Source: Smittium mucronatum (lineage: Eukaryota; Kickxellomycota; Harpellomycetes; Harpellales; Legeriomycetaceae). From it: a DNA stretch of 13,721 bases. Location of the stretch: NCBI GenBank assembly GCA_001953115.1, contig LSSL01007304.1, forward strand, positions 1 through 13,721, written 5' to 3'. Below the pieces are notes generated by a model. It did no database searches, was not told the DNA's origin, and saw only the letters and a program-made list of their open reading frames with translations. The translations under genes were made by a program, and so were the position numbers. This document shows positions 1 through 8,355 of the stretch, piece after piece; positions within the stretch are counted from its first letter, which is position 1, and each line of letters begins with the position of its first letter.

Positions 1-16
1 AAAATGGTATAAATAA

Positions 17-50
17 GGAAGCTTAGTCATTTTGTAATGGTTAAGCTTTT
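17..50 (+). other. Stem-loop, 15 bp with G-U pairs, at window start
   Basis: Bases 17-31 pair with 36-50 around the four-base loop TTGT. The core arms are AAGCTTA and TAAGCTT, followed by CATT and AATG. Four of the fifteen pairs (17-50, 18-49, 26-41, 27-40) are G-T in the DNA, so they hold only as G-U pairs in a plus-strand RNA; on the minus strand they become A-C mismatches. This strand asymmetry is seen directly. A role as a transcript-end structure, a small RNA or a transposon-end remnant is inference. A TATA-like stretch (TATAAATA, 9-16) lies just upstream. Confidence 0.5.
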
Positions 51-1161
51 CAACATTTCTCCTTCCCTATCTTTTATATTTTTAACTAGTATATATGTTT
101 ACCTTTTATTATTAAAATTATCTCATTAAAACCTGATCCTTACAGTGAAAGAATTGAAAAAATAAATCAGTTTAAAATTCTTGGAAATTATATATTTATT
201 TAATCATATTTATTTATTTTATATTATCTATTATCGTATTTAATTTTTTCTCTCATACAAAGATCAATATTAACTTTGAGATTTTATTATTATTATTTTC
301 TTGGAAAGTTTTTTTCACAAAAAAAGCAAAATAATATAATTATATCAGTGTTAGCTCTATTTTTCGTGTTTTGGCTAGAGTATTAAAGTGAAATTTAAAT
401 GAGTATGAAATAAAATAAGATTATGTTATGTTATGTTATGGCTTAAAATTTTATCTCTAGGAGTCGTTTAAAAAAAAATTATAGAGTTTTGAAGCAATTA
501 ATGGACTTGATTAGCTTAATTTAGATATTTCTGTAGAAATTTATTGAAACTTCATTTAATTTTCATATTTCATCCAATAAATTTTGTTAAAAATACTTAT
601 TTTTTTAATTGAATTTTTTTTGTTTTTTTAGTAAGAAAATATGTACTGTGATAAATTAATTGGGTTTAATAAATTTAAATCGAAAGGGGAAAAATAAAAG
701 GAATATTTTAATTTAATTTGGATGTTAATAATATTAAAACTTATTGAATATTTGATAAAGAAAAAACTAGGCTTAGGATATTTATTAATTTTTAAAGACG
801 CGTGTGAATTTTCTTTGAATTTATCAAGTGCAAAAAAAGTAAACTTGCTTAAATATATTTTTAAAAGTAAAAAATATTGATCATTGTTAGCATGAATCTT
901 TTAAACCAAAAAAATCACAATATAAAGCCAAAAAAATTCCAAAAACTTCATTATTAATAGAAAATTAAGTGTTTTGCAATATAAATTTTTACCGAATTCC
1001 AAATGGTTATTGGAAAAATTATTTTAAGCGAAAAGAAATAAATTTCGATTTGTTTTTTTAAACAAAAATTTAGATAAAAAAAATTATAAATTATTGTAAA
1101 AAATCAATTATAATATAGCTTTTTATACCAAAAATAAATATAAACTCATTTATAATGATTT
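51..1161. other. AT-rich spacer with no supported gene
   Basis: I see no convincing coding signal here. The stretch is rich in A and T runs, with a trinucleotide ATT run near 283-297 and a TTATG array at 421-440. Short minus-strand open readings at about 1012-900 are continuous with the decayed transposase to the right. They show no motif I can name, and two frames are open there at once, so they were not called. Confidence 0.6.
421..440. repeat. Pentanucleotide tandem repeat (TTATG)x4
   Basis: Four perfect copies of TTATG in a row, seen directly. This is a simple-sequence repeat in AT-rich spacer, and copy number is likely to vary between isolates. Confidence 0.9.
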
Positions 1162-1424
1162 TTAATTATACAAATACAAATAGAAATATTTGAATAGTAT
1201 CTTTTTTAACATTTTTCGACCCCCCTTACCCAAAAAATGGAGATGAAGTTGCTTTAATAAAGTTTTTTTCCACTCTCTATTATTCTATCATAATATTCAA
1301 GAATCAATTTCAAATTCAAAGAACTGATAATTTTAGAAAAGAAAAATTTTTGGAAGCTTAAAATCCAGTAAAAAAGTTTTAAACCATTTATAGTAATATA
1401 TTTATTTGAGAACTCACCATTTCT
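1162..1424 (-). pseudogene. Merlin/ISXO2-like transposase relic, N-terminal and early core part
   Basis: A minus-strand frame is open for 56 codons from 1424 to 1257 and ends with TAA at 1256-1254. The reading then continues one frame over from 1263 to 1165, the switch lying in a run of seven A. The first part has the layout of the region that follows the zinc ribbon in Merlin/ISXO2 (IS1595-type DDE) transposases: R-N-G-x-F, then KYITINGLKLFYW, then EYYDRIIES. The second part, with LGKGGRKM, sits where the family has its I-G-G-x-G-x-V-x-I-D-E-S block. The catalytic Asp-Glu are not there; Lys-Lys occupies that place. It is in the same frame as the acidic fragment at 1574-1464. The family call is by eye from motif order and is moderate at best; another transposase family is possible. 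Confidence 0.4.
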
Positions 1425-1463
1425 TTATAAATTTGTATTATGTTTTTTTTTTCAAAATTTATT

Positions 1464-1574
1464 TTAAAGTTTATTAATATTAATTCTATTAGTCGTATAT
1501 ATGTGAAAGTCAGATGTAGCATCTGATTACACCCAATCAGACTCTGATAAACTCATTTCATACTCATCTGAGTC
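1464..1574 (-). pseudogene. Ser-Asp/Glu-rich coding fragment, probable N-terminal end of the 1424-1162 relic
   Basis: Between an upstream TAA and TAA at 1466-1464 the minus strand reads DSDEYEMSLSESDWV, a TAA stop (1529-1527), then SDATSDFHIYTTNR. This acidic, serine-rich composition is unlike the Lys/Asn/Phe/Ile translations of random AT-rich DNA, and local GC is clearly raised. It lies 50 codons upstream of, and in the same frame as, the transposase-like fragment at 1424, so it may be the N-terminal tail of that protein. Both TAA stops could have come from GAA by one substitution. The plus strand also reads Ser-Asp-rich here, because the motifs TCAGA and TCTGA are reverse complements of each other. 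Confidence 0.35.
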
Positions 1575-1585
1575 TTAGCCATCTG
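1503..1585. repeat. Nested inverted repeats built on TCAGA/TCTGA
   Basis: TCAGATG (1510-1516) pairs with CATCTGA (1520-1526) around TAG, and the stem extends outward to GTG (1503-1505) and CAC (1530-1532). TCTGATT (1522-1528) can pair instead with AATCAGA (1535-1541), which can also pair with TCTGAT (1543-1548). AGACTC (1539-1544) pairs with GAGTCT (1570-1575). CATCTG recurs at 1565 and 1580. These foldings exclude one another. The simplest explanation is coding: Ser-Asp and Ser-Glu dipeptides written with TCA and TCT codons give TCAGA and TCTGA automatically. A structured RNA remains possible. Confidence 0.6.
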
Positions 1586-1810
1586 GAAATTTCTGGATAT
1601 TTTATAGCTCAATTAATAAAATATATTAATAAAATATAAAGGAGATTGCATTGAACTCAAATATCTGTTAGTGTTATGCTAAAATTCTATTATCCATCTA
1701 TGCAAATATCCAAAAATTTAAACAAGAAAATTTATTGTTAAAAATGAGTCAATAGTGATACTCAAAAAAAATAATTTTACAGGCAAACGCTTGTATAAAA
1801 GAATAAAAAA
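1586..1810. other. AT-rich spacer
   Basis: No coding or structural signal that I can support. Confidence 0.55.
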
Positions 1811-1846
1811 ACTAATACTAATAATAATACTAATACTAATAATAAA
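1811..1846. repeat. 18-bp tandem duplication
   Basis: Two adjacent copies of ACTAATACTAATAATAAT occupy 1811-1828 and 1829-1846 and differ only in the last base. Each copy is itself built from CTAATA and ATAATA steps, which points to slippage growth. Confidence 0.85.
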
Positions 1847-2215
1847 TAGTATGAAAAGTCATTTTTCAAGAATTTCAACCAATGAAATTCCAATAAATAC
1901 TAATACCTGTATTTAAACAGAGCAGTTTTCTTGTAATCAAGGAGAATAATGACTTTTTGGAAATAAGAAAACACCAATACAAAAAAATCTGATACTTGTG
2001 TGTGTTAAAAGCTTAACTAAAAAATAACCATCATTAATTAACGATAGTTATATTCAGAGTGTTAAATTTTTTGAAAATTTTAATAAATTGTATACATTTA
2101 TATTATTTATGCTTTTTTCTTCTATTCTATTTTTTAATAGAATAAAAACCAAAACAAAAAATCAATAAACAAAATTATAAAAAAAACAAAAAAAAATCTT
2201 TATAATTCATATTAA
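1847..2215. other. AT-rich spacer
   Basis: No gene supported. The right part (2140-2200) is a long A-rich tract broken by single C and T bases. It leads straight into the transposase-like reading that opens at 2216. Confidence 0.55.
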
Positions 2216-3010
2216 GAACATCCTAGACCAGATATTTTCGAGCGCAAATATCAATTCATGATGAGAACTAAAATTATTTCACTAATAATCTTTAATAATG
2301 GCCATGAAAAACGAGAAACTTCAGCATATATATTAATCATAAAATAAAAAAGCGCGGCCTTTTTTTTATATAACTAAGAAATGCTGAATAATATTTAATG
2401 TATAAGAAATTTTTTTGTATATTTTAATAAAATCACAAGTCAAAATATATCCGGAATATCAAAAATTTAAAACTCAATATTACATGATCAAGTTATTATT
2501 TAATAAAAATCACCAAAAGATCCCTTCGTAAGCGTTTTTAATAACCAAAATTTAAATATTTTTAAAAGAGATTCAAGATTATTTTATTATTATTAAACAA
2601 ATAATATGATATACACGTTATTGAGCACTTCTTTAGTCTGAATTTTTATTTTCATCGAAAAACCATAATAATAATAAAAAAAATTCTAAACATAAAAAAC
2701 ATTTAATGCTTCTTTTTATGTATTTTTTTTTAGGAAATTAATCCAAAATTTGACACTTTAAATTTAATTTTTAATTTTAAAAAATGGTAAATTTGGCTAT
2801 CCAACTTTCAGCATTGATAATAATATTAATAATAGCTTAATTAAAAAGTTTATATGTTCAGAAAAATTTATTTTAAAAAATCTATCAGTTTTTTTCTATT
2901 ATTTCCATAGCAAAAATAAAAATTATTGTAAGAAAATAATGAATATTGAAATAAATCACACTTGGAAAAATATAGAACGAACTTGGCTTTTATCTATGGA
3001 GAGATGTTGA
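2216..3010 (+). pseudogene. Merlin/ISXO2-like transposase relic, core and C-terminal part
   Basis: Two open stretches are separated by about 420 bases of broken sequence. The first (2216-2347, 43 codons, TAA) reads RPDIFERKYQFMMRT, then FNNGHEKRETSAYI. This resembles the block after the first catalytic Asp of the family (D-E-S-x-F-x-x-R-K-Y, then W-V-F-G). The second (2768-3010, 80 codons, TGA at 3008-3010) ends in HSKNKNYC, then INHTWKNIERTWLLSMERC. This matches the family's V-N-H-S-x-x-F followed by H-T-x-x-I-E-x-x-W. The proposed third catalytic residue is the Glu codon at 2975-2977. The block with the second Asp (T-D-x-W-x-x-Y) is not recognisable between the two. The two pieces lie in the right order and strand but farther apart than an intact gene would place them, so an insertion or badly decayed middle is likely. 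The I-E-R-T-W block is the best Merlin hit in the window. Confidence 0.5.
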
Positions 3011-4061
3011 GAATATTTAGGCGAATGAGCCTGAATCAAAAATATTGGGTTATATAGTGATTCTAATAGAAGTGACAAAATTTATTATCAAGATCCACAA
3101 ATACCCTTTATTTGTAATTTTAATCTGTAATCAAAATATAATATTGGTCGATTTTTTTGAGATTTTAAAATTTTTTTTTTTAAAATAACGGATTTAGTTA
3201 AAGCTTTCCATATTCGGATCAAAATTGTGCTAATTGGTGGAATAGAATATTTAAAAAAACAGCATATTGCAATGTTTAAAAAAAATTGAAAATACTATTT
3301 CCTTTAATAGAAAATGAGAATAAATTCGGAATTCCTTTTTTTTTTTTAGAAAATAAATTTACATTTTAAACTTTTTTTTATCTTCTCTTCTCTATATCGA
3401 TATATTTTGAAATTTCAAAAATATCAAATAGAGTTTTTAAATAAACGTATCTATGAAAATTAATCCTGCGAGGTTGGATTATAAGATATGCCCAAAATAA
3501 AAAAAAGTCAAATTATCAAAAAAATTTCCGAAGTAACAAATATATATCAATAAAAGATAAAACTGTCTAATTTAGTTATTTTTATAATATATCAAAAATA
3601 GTAAAGGTGTCCTATATGAGTATTTCAAACAGCTTCAACTAAATAAGAGCTCTAAAAAATGTGTTAGTATAAATATTAGCCGGCTTAAATTTAGCAAAAA
3701 CAGATCCAATATCTTATCTTTAATTGCTTCAGTTTATAAAAAAAGTGATATAAAATTTTTTATCTTTTAATTTTCAAATATGGTATATAAAAAAGCCGTG
3801 TAATTGGTTTTTGTCTTATATTTTTTAATTTGGTGCAGAAAAAAATTATAAAATTTGAAATCCGAAAAACTCAAATAAACGGTCGATAATTATTTACTAG
3901 ATAACTAAGAATAGGTGACAAAGTCTGTCTATTTAGGAGTGGAAAAAAATTGACGGTGAATAGTAATGATTTATTACCTTGAAATAAATAAAAATGAAAT
4001 TTATAACTAAACTATTACAATAAACCAAAAATTGGAACTAGCTTTAAGTGCATTCTATAAA
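3011..4061. other. AT-rich spacer with a possible further coding scrap
   Basis: The frame of the preceding relic continues for a few dozen codons with scattered stops, then nothing clear follows. At 3457-3570 a plus-strand run of 37 codons reads LRGWIIRYAQNKKKSNYQ and FRSNKYISI, faintly like the zinc-ribbon region of Merlin/ISXO2 proteins. I do not call it. Perfect palindromes lie at 3393-3404 (TATATCGATATA) and 3405-3420 (TTTTGAAATTTCAAAA), after a polypyrimidine tract at 3371-3393. Confidence 0.5.
3393..3424. repeat. Two adjacent perfect palindromes (12 and 16 bp)
   Basis: TATATCGATATA (3393-3404) is followed directly by TTTTGAAATTTCAAAA (3405-3420), both perfectly self-complementary. Short AT palindromes are common in such DNA, but the 16-base one is longer than most. 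Confidence 0.7.
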
Positions 4062-4314
4062 ATGTGTCCGAAATTTTATAAAAATCCCACGAGGAAAATA
4101 TGCATGTGCTCAATCTTCTATAAGCGTAAAAAAATTAATAAAATTCTAAAAATATCGATAACATTGAATACTACGAGTATTATTAGAAATAACATCGAGA
4201 AATATCATCATAAAATGGCCAAGAAAAAAGCATACATCAATTATTTTAATCATCTTGGAGAAAAATATAGCATAATTATATTACAATTAAAGGATAATTT
4301 TCAAGTCTGTGTGA

Positions 4315-4324
4315 GGGGGGGGGG
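4315..4324 (+). repeat. Run of ten G inside the open frame
   Basis: Ten consecutive G in DNA that is about 80% A+T. The run encodes most of a Gly stretch at residues 85-88 counted from 4062. It lies where related transposases have the last part of their zinc ribbon, so it may be an expansion. It is a hotspot for length errors in both replication and sequencing, and a change of one base would break the frame. Confidence 0.9.
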
Positions 4325-5000
4325 AGGCGATTCAGTCGAAACTAGCACATTCTTTTATAGAAAATCTCAAGTTTTGAGCCTGGAATTTTTTACTGTATAT
4401 TTTGAAAATGGCGGCATTTTAAAATATAATTACGAAAAAGACATTTTCAAGATTATCAGACATGACTCAAAATATGCATCCGGTTACCTAATGGTTATTC
4501 TGAATTCCCAATTTTACGCTCAAATAGAAAAGATGCACATTATGTCCGATTCAGACCCTTATTTTTAGTTATTTATGTTTTTGAACTATATATTCAGGGA
4601 AGTAAGACAAAATACTAGGGAAGAATTTTTATTTAAACTATTTCACTGAGTATCAAAGTAAAAGTATGTTGAAGGAAAATTCGTATTTTTTTTATTTATA
4701 GATATTTTTAATATCAAAACATTTAATAGTTTTTTAAATTTTATTGATGCTTTCGAAATGGTCGAATAGAGCTATGCTAAAAAGAGACATAAATAATATC
4801 GAAAAAAATTATTGGAAAAAATTATAAAATACTAAGGGTGAAACAGGCTAACAAATCAAAACATGTTGATTTTCCCTTTAAAATTTATTTTGGCGAATTA
4901 CCGAGATCAAATATGGAAAAACTGACAGTAAATTTTTTAATTCATATTCGCTTTTGAATATGTAATCAGGAAAATTGTTAGGATCGGTAGTGATTATCTT

Positions 5001-5024
5001 CCATACCCATATCCACATCCATAG
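5001..5024. repeat. Imperfect hexamer repeat CCATAY x4
   Basis: CCATAC, CCATAT, CCACAT and CCATAG follow one another. On the plus strand, in the frame of the 4062 relic, this reads P-Y-P-Y-P-H-P then a stop. On the minus strand, inside an open run of 53 codons (5031-4873), it reads as alternating Trp (W-x-W-x-W). I favour the plus reading because it continues the transposase frame. Confidence 0.75.
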
Positions 5025-5341
5025 TATTGAATTTTAGGTTTTATAATTGAGTGTGTATTTGAAAAATGAGTTATAAAGTACTCAATTAAGCAATAATTCC
5101 AAGAAGAAACTGAAATATAATTTTCAATGAAGAAAAACTCTTAATCAAATCAGATCAAAATAATACAATTAGTTTAAATTTTTAAACAAGAAAAATTTGA
5201 AGATGATCAAAAAATTCGAATTGGTATTTAGATAATTCAATTTTTTACTAAATGCGCTATTTTAAATGATATTTTTATTTTGTGAATTGGGTTTGAATCG
5301 TTATACCTTTTGAATCCAAATTAATAATGGTGCGGATTTCA

Positions 5342-5379
5342 CTGAATCTTGTAAAATTCAGCCTATATATTAATATATA
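5342..5379. repeat. Small hairpin followed by 16-bp palindrome
   Basis: CTGAAT (5342-5347) pairs with ATTCAG (5356-5361) across an eight-base loop. The perfect palindrome TATATATTAATATATA starts three bases later (5364-5379). Both are seen directly; no function is claimed. Confidence 0.6.
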
Positions 5380-5489
5380 TTGAGAATTTTTATGTATATT
5401 TGTGAGTATGTGATGATAAATAAAGAATGATGTGTTTATATTAAATATAGATTAGATAAAAATACATATATATGTTAAAATTATCTAAA

Positions 5490-5529
5490 TACAAAATTAC
5501 GCAAAAATATACAAAATAATGCAAGTTTG
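5490..5529. repeat. 20-bp imperfect tandem repeat
   Basis: TACAAAATTACGCAA at 5490-5504 and TACAAAATAATGCAA at 5510-5524 match at 13 of 15 bases, 20 bases apart. A third ACAAAA start follows at 5531. Confidence 0.65.
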
Positions 5530-6106
5530 TACAAAAGCCCTATTCATAAACAAATTATGCGATCTAGACAATAAAAATATCAATAAGTTACGCAACTATA
5601 AAATAATTTCAGTTTTTATATTTAATTTTCATTTTTTTAATCAATAAAAAAAAGTTTTCTAGATTAGTAAAAGTGATAGTTGTAATAAGTATTAAAATTT
5701 TATAATTATTCTATAAAATTTTATTATTAATTTAAACAGTCTTGGAGAATTGATTCAGTGTTGTATATTAAGTAATTAGTTCATATAATCTGTTAAAAAG
5801 CCCCATATTTTTGAGATATATTATGGAATTAAATTCATTTAATATTTATACAGAGATTTTTTATTGTTTAATTTTTTGTAAATAATACAGATAAATCTGA
5901 TACTTATAGAAATCAGAAGTAAAAACTTAAAATTTACAAGTATTTTGGTGTTTTAGAATCGAATTATAAAAAAATTAAGTACTTTAATAGGAACTATAAA
6001 TTCTTTCTGTATCGTTTTTACAATTTTTAGTTTTCATTCCTTTAATATTTGAGAAATTTAATATGTGGATTATTTGTTATGAACACAAAACGGAAATATA
6101 AAACAA

Positions 6107-6151
6107 AAATGATTCACTAGAGATGACTCATCTCTTCCTAGTAATTCATTT
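6107..6151. other. Strong imperfect stem-loop, about 17 pairs
   Basis: AGATG (6121-6125) pairs with CATCT (6129-6133) around the loop ACT. After a four-base bulge (6134-6137) the stem continues with ACTAG/CTAGT (6116-6120 with 6138-6142). Two mismatches later it goes on to AAATGA (6107-6112) with TCATTT at the far end (6146-6151). This is much better paired and more GC-rich than its surroundings. It lies 170 bases upstream of a Merlin-like fragment. A structured RNA, or a fold-back remnant of a small transposon, are both possible; nothing in the sequence decides. Confidence 0.55.
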
Positions 6152-6319
6152 CATGTACATTTTTATATATTAAAAATCTCATTTAACATCCAAAAAGAAA
6201 ATAAAAATATTAAAAGGCTAAAAAAAAGAATTTAAAATAAAATAAAATAAAAAATTAGATTGTTTAAAAGAACATTTTTTTACATGCTATATGATAATAA
6301 TTTAAGATATTTTATAGCT

Positions 6320-6587
6320 ATGAGCAATTTTTATAGTATAAAACACGGTGAAAACATCTCCGGTCGAGTATTGTGTTTTCAAATAGTTCATAAAGATAAA
6401 AAACCAAAATTTTAGCCCAATGCTATCGTCAAGTCTACAATATTGATAAACAATGATTTTTATTTGATTATTTTTAATAGTCACTATTCCCATTATGATT
6501 TATAAATTATGGATAAGTTTTATTAGAAAATTTGCATTTATATTTAATAAAATAACAAATGGAGGGTCTTTTGGGATTTTAAAATAA
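6320..6587 (+). pseudogene. Merlin/ISXO2-like transposase relic, core to catalytic Glu region
   Basis: From ATG 6320 the plus strand reads SNFYSIKHGENISGRVLCFQ, then IVHKDKKPKF, then a TAG at 6413-6415. It stays open to TAA at 6503-6505, ending IIFNSHYSHYDL. The first block fits the family's G-R...W-x-F-G-I-V-x-x...K-P stretch, with Cys in place of Trp. The last could be the degraded second-Asp block (I-I-S-D-x-x-x-x-Y), with Asn instead of Asp. One frame over, 6555-6584 reads TNGGSFGILK then TAA, which matches T-N-x-x-E-S-F-W-x-I-L-K with the Glu replaced by Gly and the Trp lost. Three motifs in the expected order on one strand make the call plausible; spacing is shorter than in an intact gene. 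The 63-codon minus-strand run across the same bases (6493-6302) is then antisense. Confidence 0.45.
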
Positions 6588-8101
6588 CATACCATAAATA
6601 TTAGACACAAATAAGGAAAACCGTGATCTCATTTATTTTAACTCGCTTCAAAAGTTCTTTGAAAAATTGGGTGAAAATTGGATAGAAATTGGGTAAAATT
6701 TTTATATTTATTAACATATCATCCAATAAAATATAAAATCAATAAATTGTATATGGATAAGCAAAAGTTTTATGTTTATATTTGCTTGAAGAGGGGGATC
6801 TGTATATGAGTACAGATTTTGTATACAATTGCACTATTTTTACATGGTTGCGTAATTTTATATATGGATACCTCCAAACTATATATATATAATATGTAAT
6901 TATATTGATGAGGAAATAGTGCTAGATAAAAAGTGGTTTTGGGGCCGTAATACTTCTCCCAAAAATAAATAATAATATTTTGAAATATCAATTAAAATCA
7001 CAAATTAATTTCAGCTATTTTCTTTCTATTTTTGATTACTATACTATTTTGAAAAAATAAAAAAATAAAAATTTCCGAATTAAATAATGTATATATATAT
7101 TCGAAATCTTATTTTGCAATTTTTATCAACATCAAGAAGGCTTTACGAGCATATCTTGAGGTCTAGTCAATAATTTTTATAGAAAAATTTATTCATTTTA
7201 TATATTTTGTATTTTTAGCTTGTATGACAAGATTTTTTCACCAAATTTAGTTATAGTGAATTAATGAAAGAAAATATGATACTCAGCACTTATATATTCA
7301 CAATATATTTCTTTTTAAACGTAGCATAGTTTTTTTTCCCAAAAGATTCAGTTTTTTTTAAATAAAGTTATATGAATAAAGTGAAATTTACAAGTGATTT
7401 GAAATTTGATAAATAAAATTCACCAATTTACTGTATTTTAAAAAATTTTATATTAAATATTAAAAGAAAAGTAATGGTTTTAGTGTTAAAATGAATTAGT
7501 AAACAAAATATTATATAAGCATAATTATGCTCCAGTTTATTTATAGTTTTTTTTTTCTGAAATCTTAATTATAAGTTTTTATTTAAAAAAATTGATCTTT
7601 ATTCATTAAGAATAGAGATTTGTATCTTAGGTTCAAAAAAGTGATTTTTTAGCTAAAATTTTTAGAAAAGAAGAAGTTATCTAATAAGTTGAAATTTTAT
7701 TATTATTATTTATTGTGGGTGAAACTGATAATAAATATTAACATTAATGAAAAATAATAATACTATATGCGCATTTTTAATGACCGAATTTTTGAAGATT
7801 GTTAAATAAAAATTTTAAAAAAAAAACTTATGAAAAAATATCCTTCACTAAATTTTCTTAAGATATGATTAAGAGCAGTAGTTGAAGTTTATATCAAGAA
7901 ATCGATAATTCTTTATTATAATTATAATATCGTCAAACATAAACTACCACTAAATCCAACATTATTTTTCACTAAAAGATTTTTGTTATTAATTTTTGGG
8001 AATTATAATCTCCATTTTTGCTTTTAAACCATCGGTATCTGATGATATTTTGAAATTATTACAAAAAATAACGAAAATAAAAATCAAATTTGATTTGGTA
8101 A

Positions 8102-8124
8102 TTTAATTAAGCTCGTTAATTAAA
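8102..8124. repeat. Perfect 9-bp hairpin, loop GCTCG
   Basis: TTTAATTAA (8102-8110) and TTAATTAAA (8116-8124) are perfect inverted repeats around a five-base GC-richer loop. The inner eight bases, TTAATTAA, are also a direct repeat. Confidence 0.65.
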
Positions 8125-8355
8125 GCCAATATTATAAAAATGTTCGCATTTAGTTGAATTAAATTGAATCCGAGTCAACTATAATGAAATATGAAAATTT
8201 ATCAAATTGAATACAATTTTATTGGTTTTATAATAAAAGTTCAAAAATATCAGCGCATTATTTATTAGTGTAAGAAAAACCACATTTAAAATAATCATTT
8301 CCACTACAAAATCGAGAAAATGTAAGACCGAATTCGTAAAAAGTAAATTTCAAAT

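Larger units (their letters stand above)
4062..5024 (+). pseudogene. Merlin/ISXO2-like transposase relic, N-terminal half; holds the longest open frame
   Basis: The frame is open from 4032; the first ATG is 4062 and the stop is TAG at 4566-4568, giving 168 residues. This is far longer than chance allows at this base composition. Lys/Asn-rich codons come first, then INYFNHLGEKY, NFQVCVR, four Gly, DSVETSTFFYRKSQ and LEFFTVYF. The family has a zinc ribbon here, followed by S-x-R-x-x-S/T-F-F-x-x-S. In the same frame beyond the TAG, 4575-4646 reads NYIFREVRQNTREEF, the family's R-E-V signature. Next come VEGKFVFFLFIDIF (4668-4709), where the first catalytic Asp is expected, and EYVIRKIVRIGSDYLPY (4956-5006), a possible G-S...D block. 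Stops at 4566, 4647, 4659, 4758 and 5022 break it. One frame held over nearly 1 kb with family motifs in order argues for a recently broken copy. The zinc-ribbon cysteines are mostly lost. A short expressed product from 4062-4568 cannot be excluded. Confidence 0.55.
5025..6106. other. AT-rich spacer with small repeats
   Basis: No coding stretch is supported. The C-terminal part of the preceding relic, which should carry an I-E-x-x-W block within about 150-200 bases, is not visible. The spacer holds a hairpin CTGAAT/ATTCAG (5342-5347 with 5356-5361), a 16-base palindrome at 5364-5379, and a 20-base repeat at 5490-5529. Confidence 0.55.

Noticed and set aside
1165..1280. piggyBac transposase reading of the LGKGGRK stretch
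   Set aside because: The L-x-K-G stretch fits superficially, but the preceding Y-Y-D-R-I-I-E-S and K-Y-I-T-I-N-G-L blocks fit the Merlin/ISXO2 layout better and no D-N-F-Y-T-S block follows.
2341..2367. A-run, GCGCGGC, T-run as an intrinsic terminator
   Set aside because: The pairing is only A-T plus one G-C around an unpaired loop, and the context is eukaryotic, so a bacterial-type terminator call is not justified.
5288..5300. GGGTTTGAATC, similar to a tRNA B box
   Set aside because: The flanking five-base arms do not pair, and there is no A box, anticodon stem or acceptor stem around it.
5411..5430. Possible reverse-transcriptase V-C-D-D motif
   Set aside because: A stop lies a few codons upstream and another right after, with no other RT block nearby.
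6302..6493. 63-codon minus-strand open frame
   Set aside because: It lies antisense to a plus-strand reading with ordered Merlin-like motifs, and its own translation shows no family signature.
6776..6991. 71-codon minus-strand open frame beginning at TTG
   Set aside because: Length is within chance expectation for this base composition, the composition is AT-driven, and a plus-strand run overlaps it. No motif is seen in either.
8020..8110. S-D-D-containing 36-codon plus reading
   Set aside because: Too short, with no neighbouring polymerase motifs; chance is sufficient.
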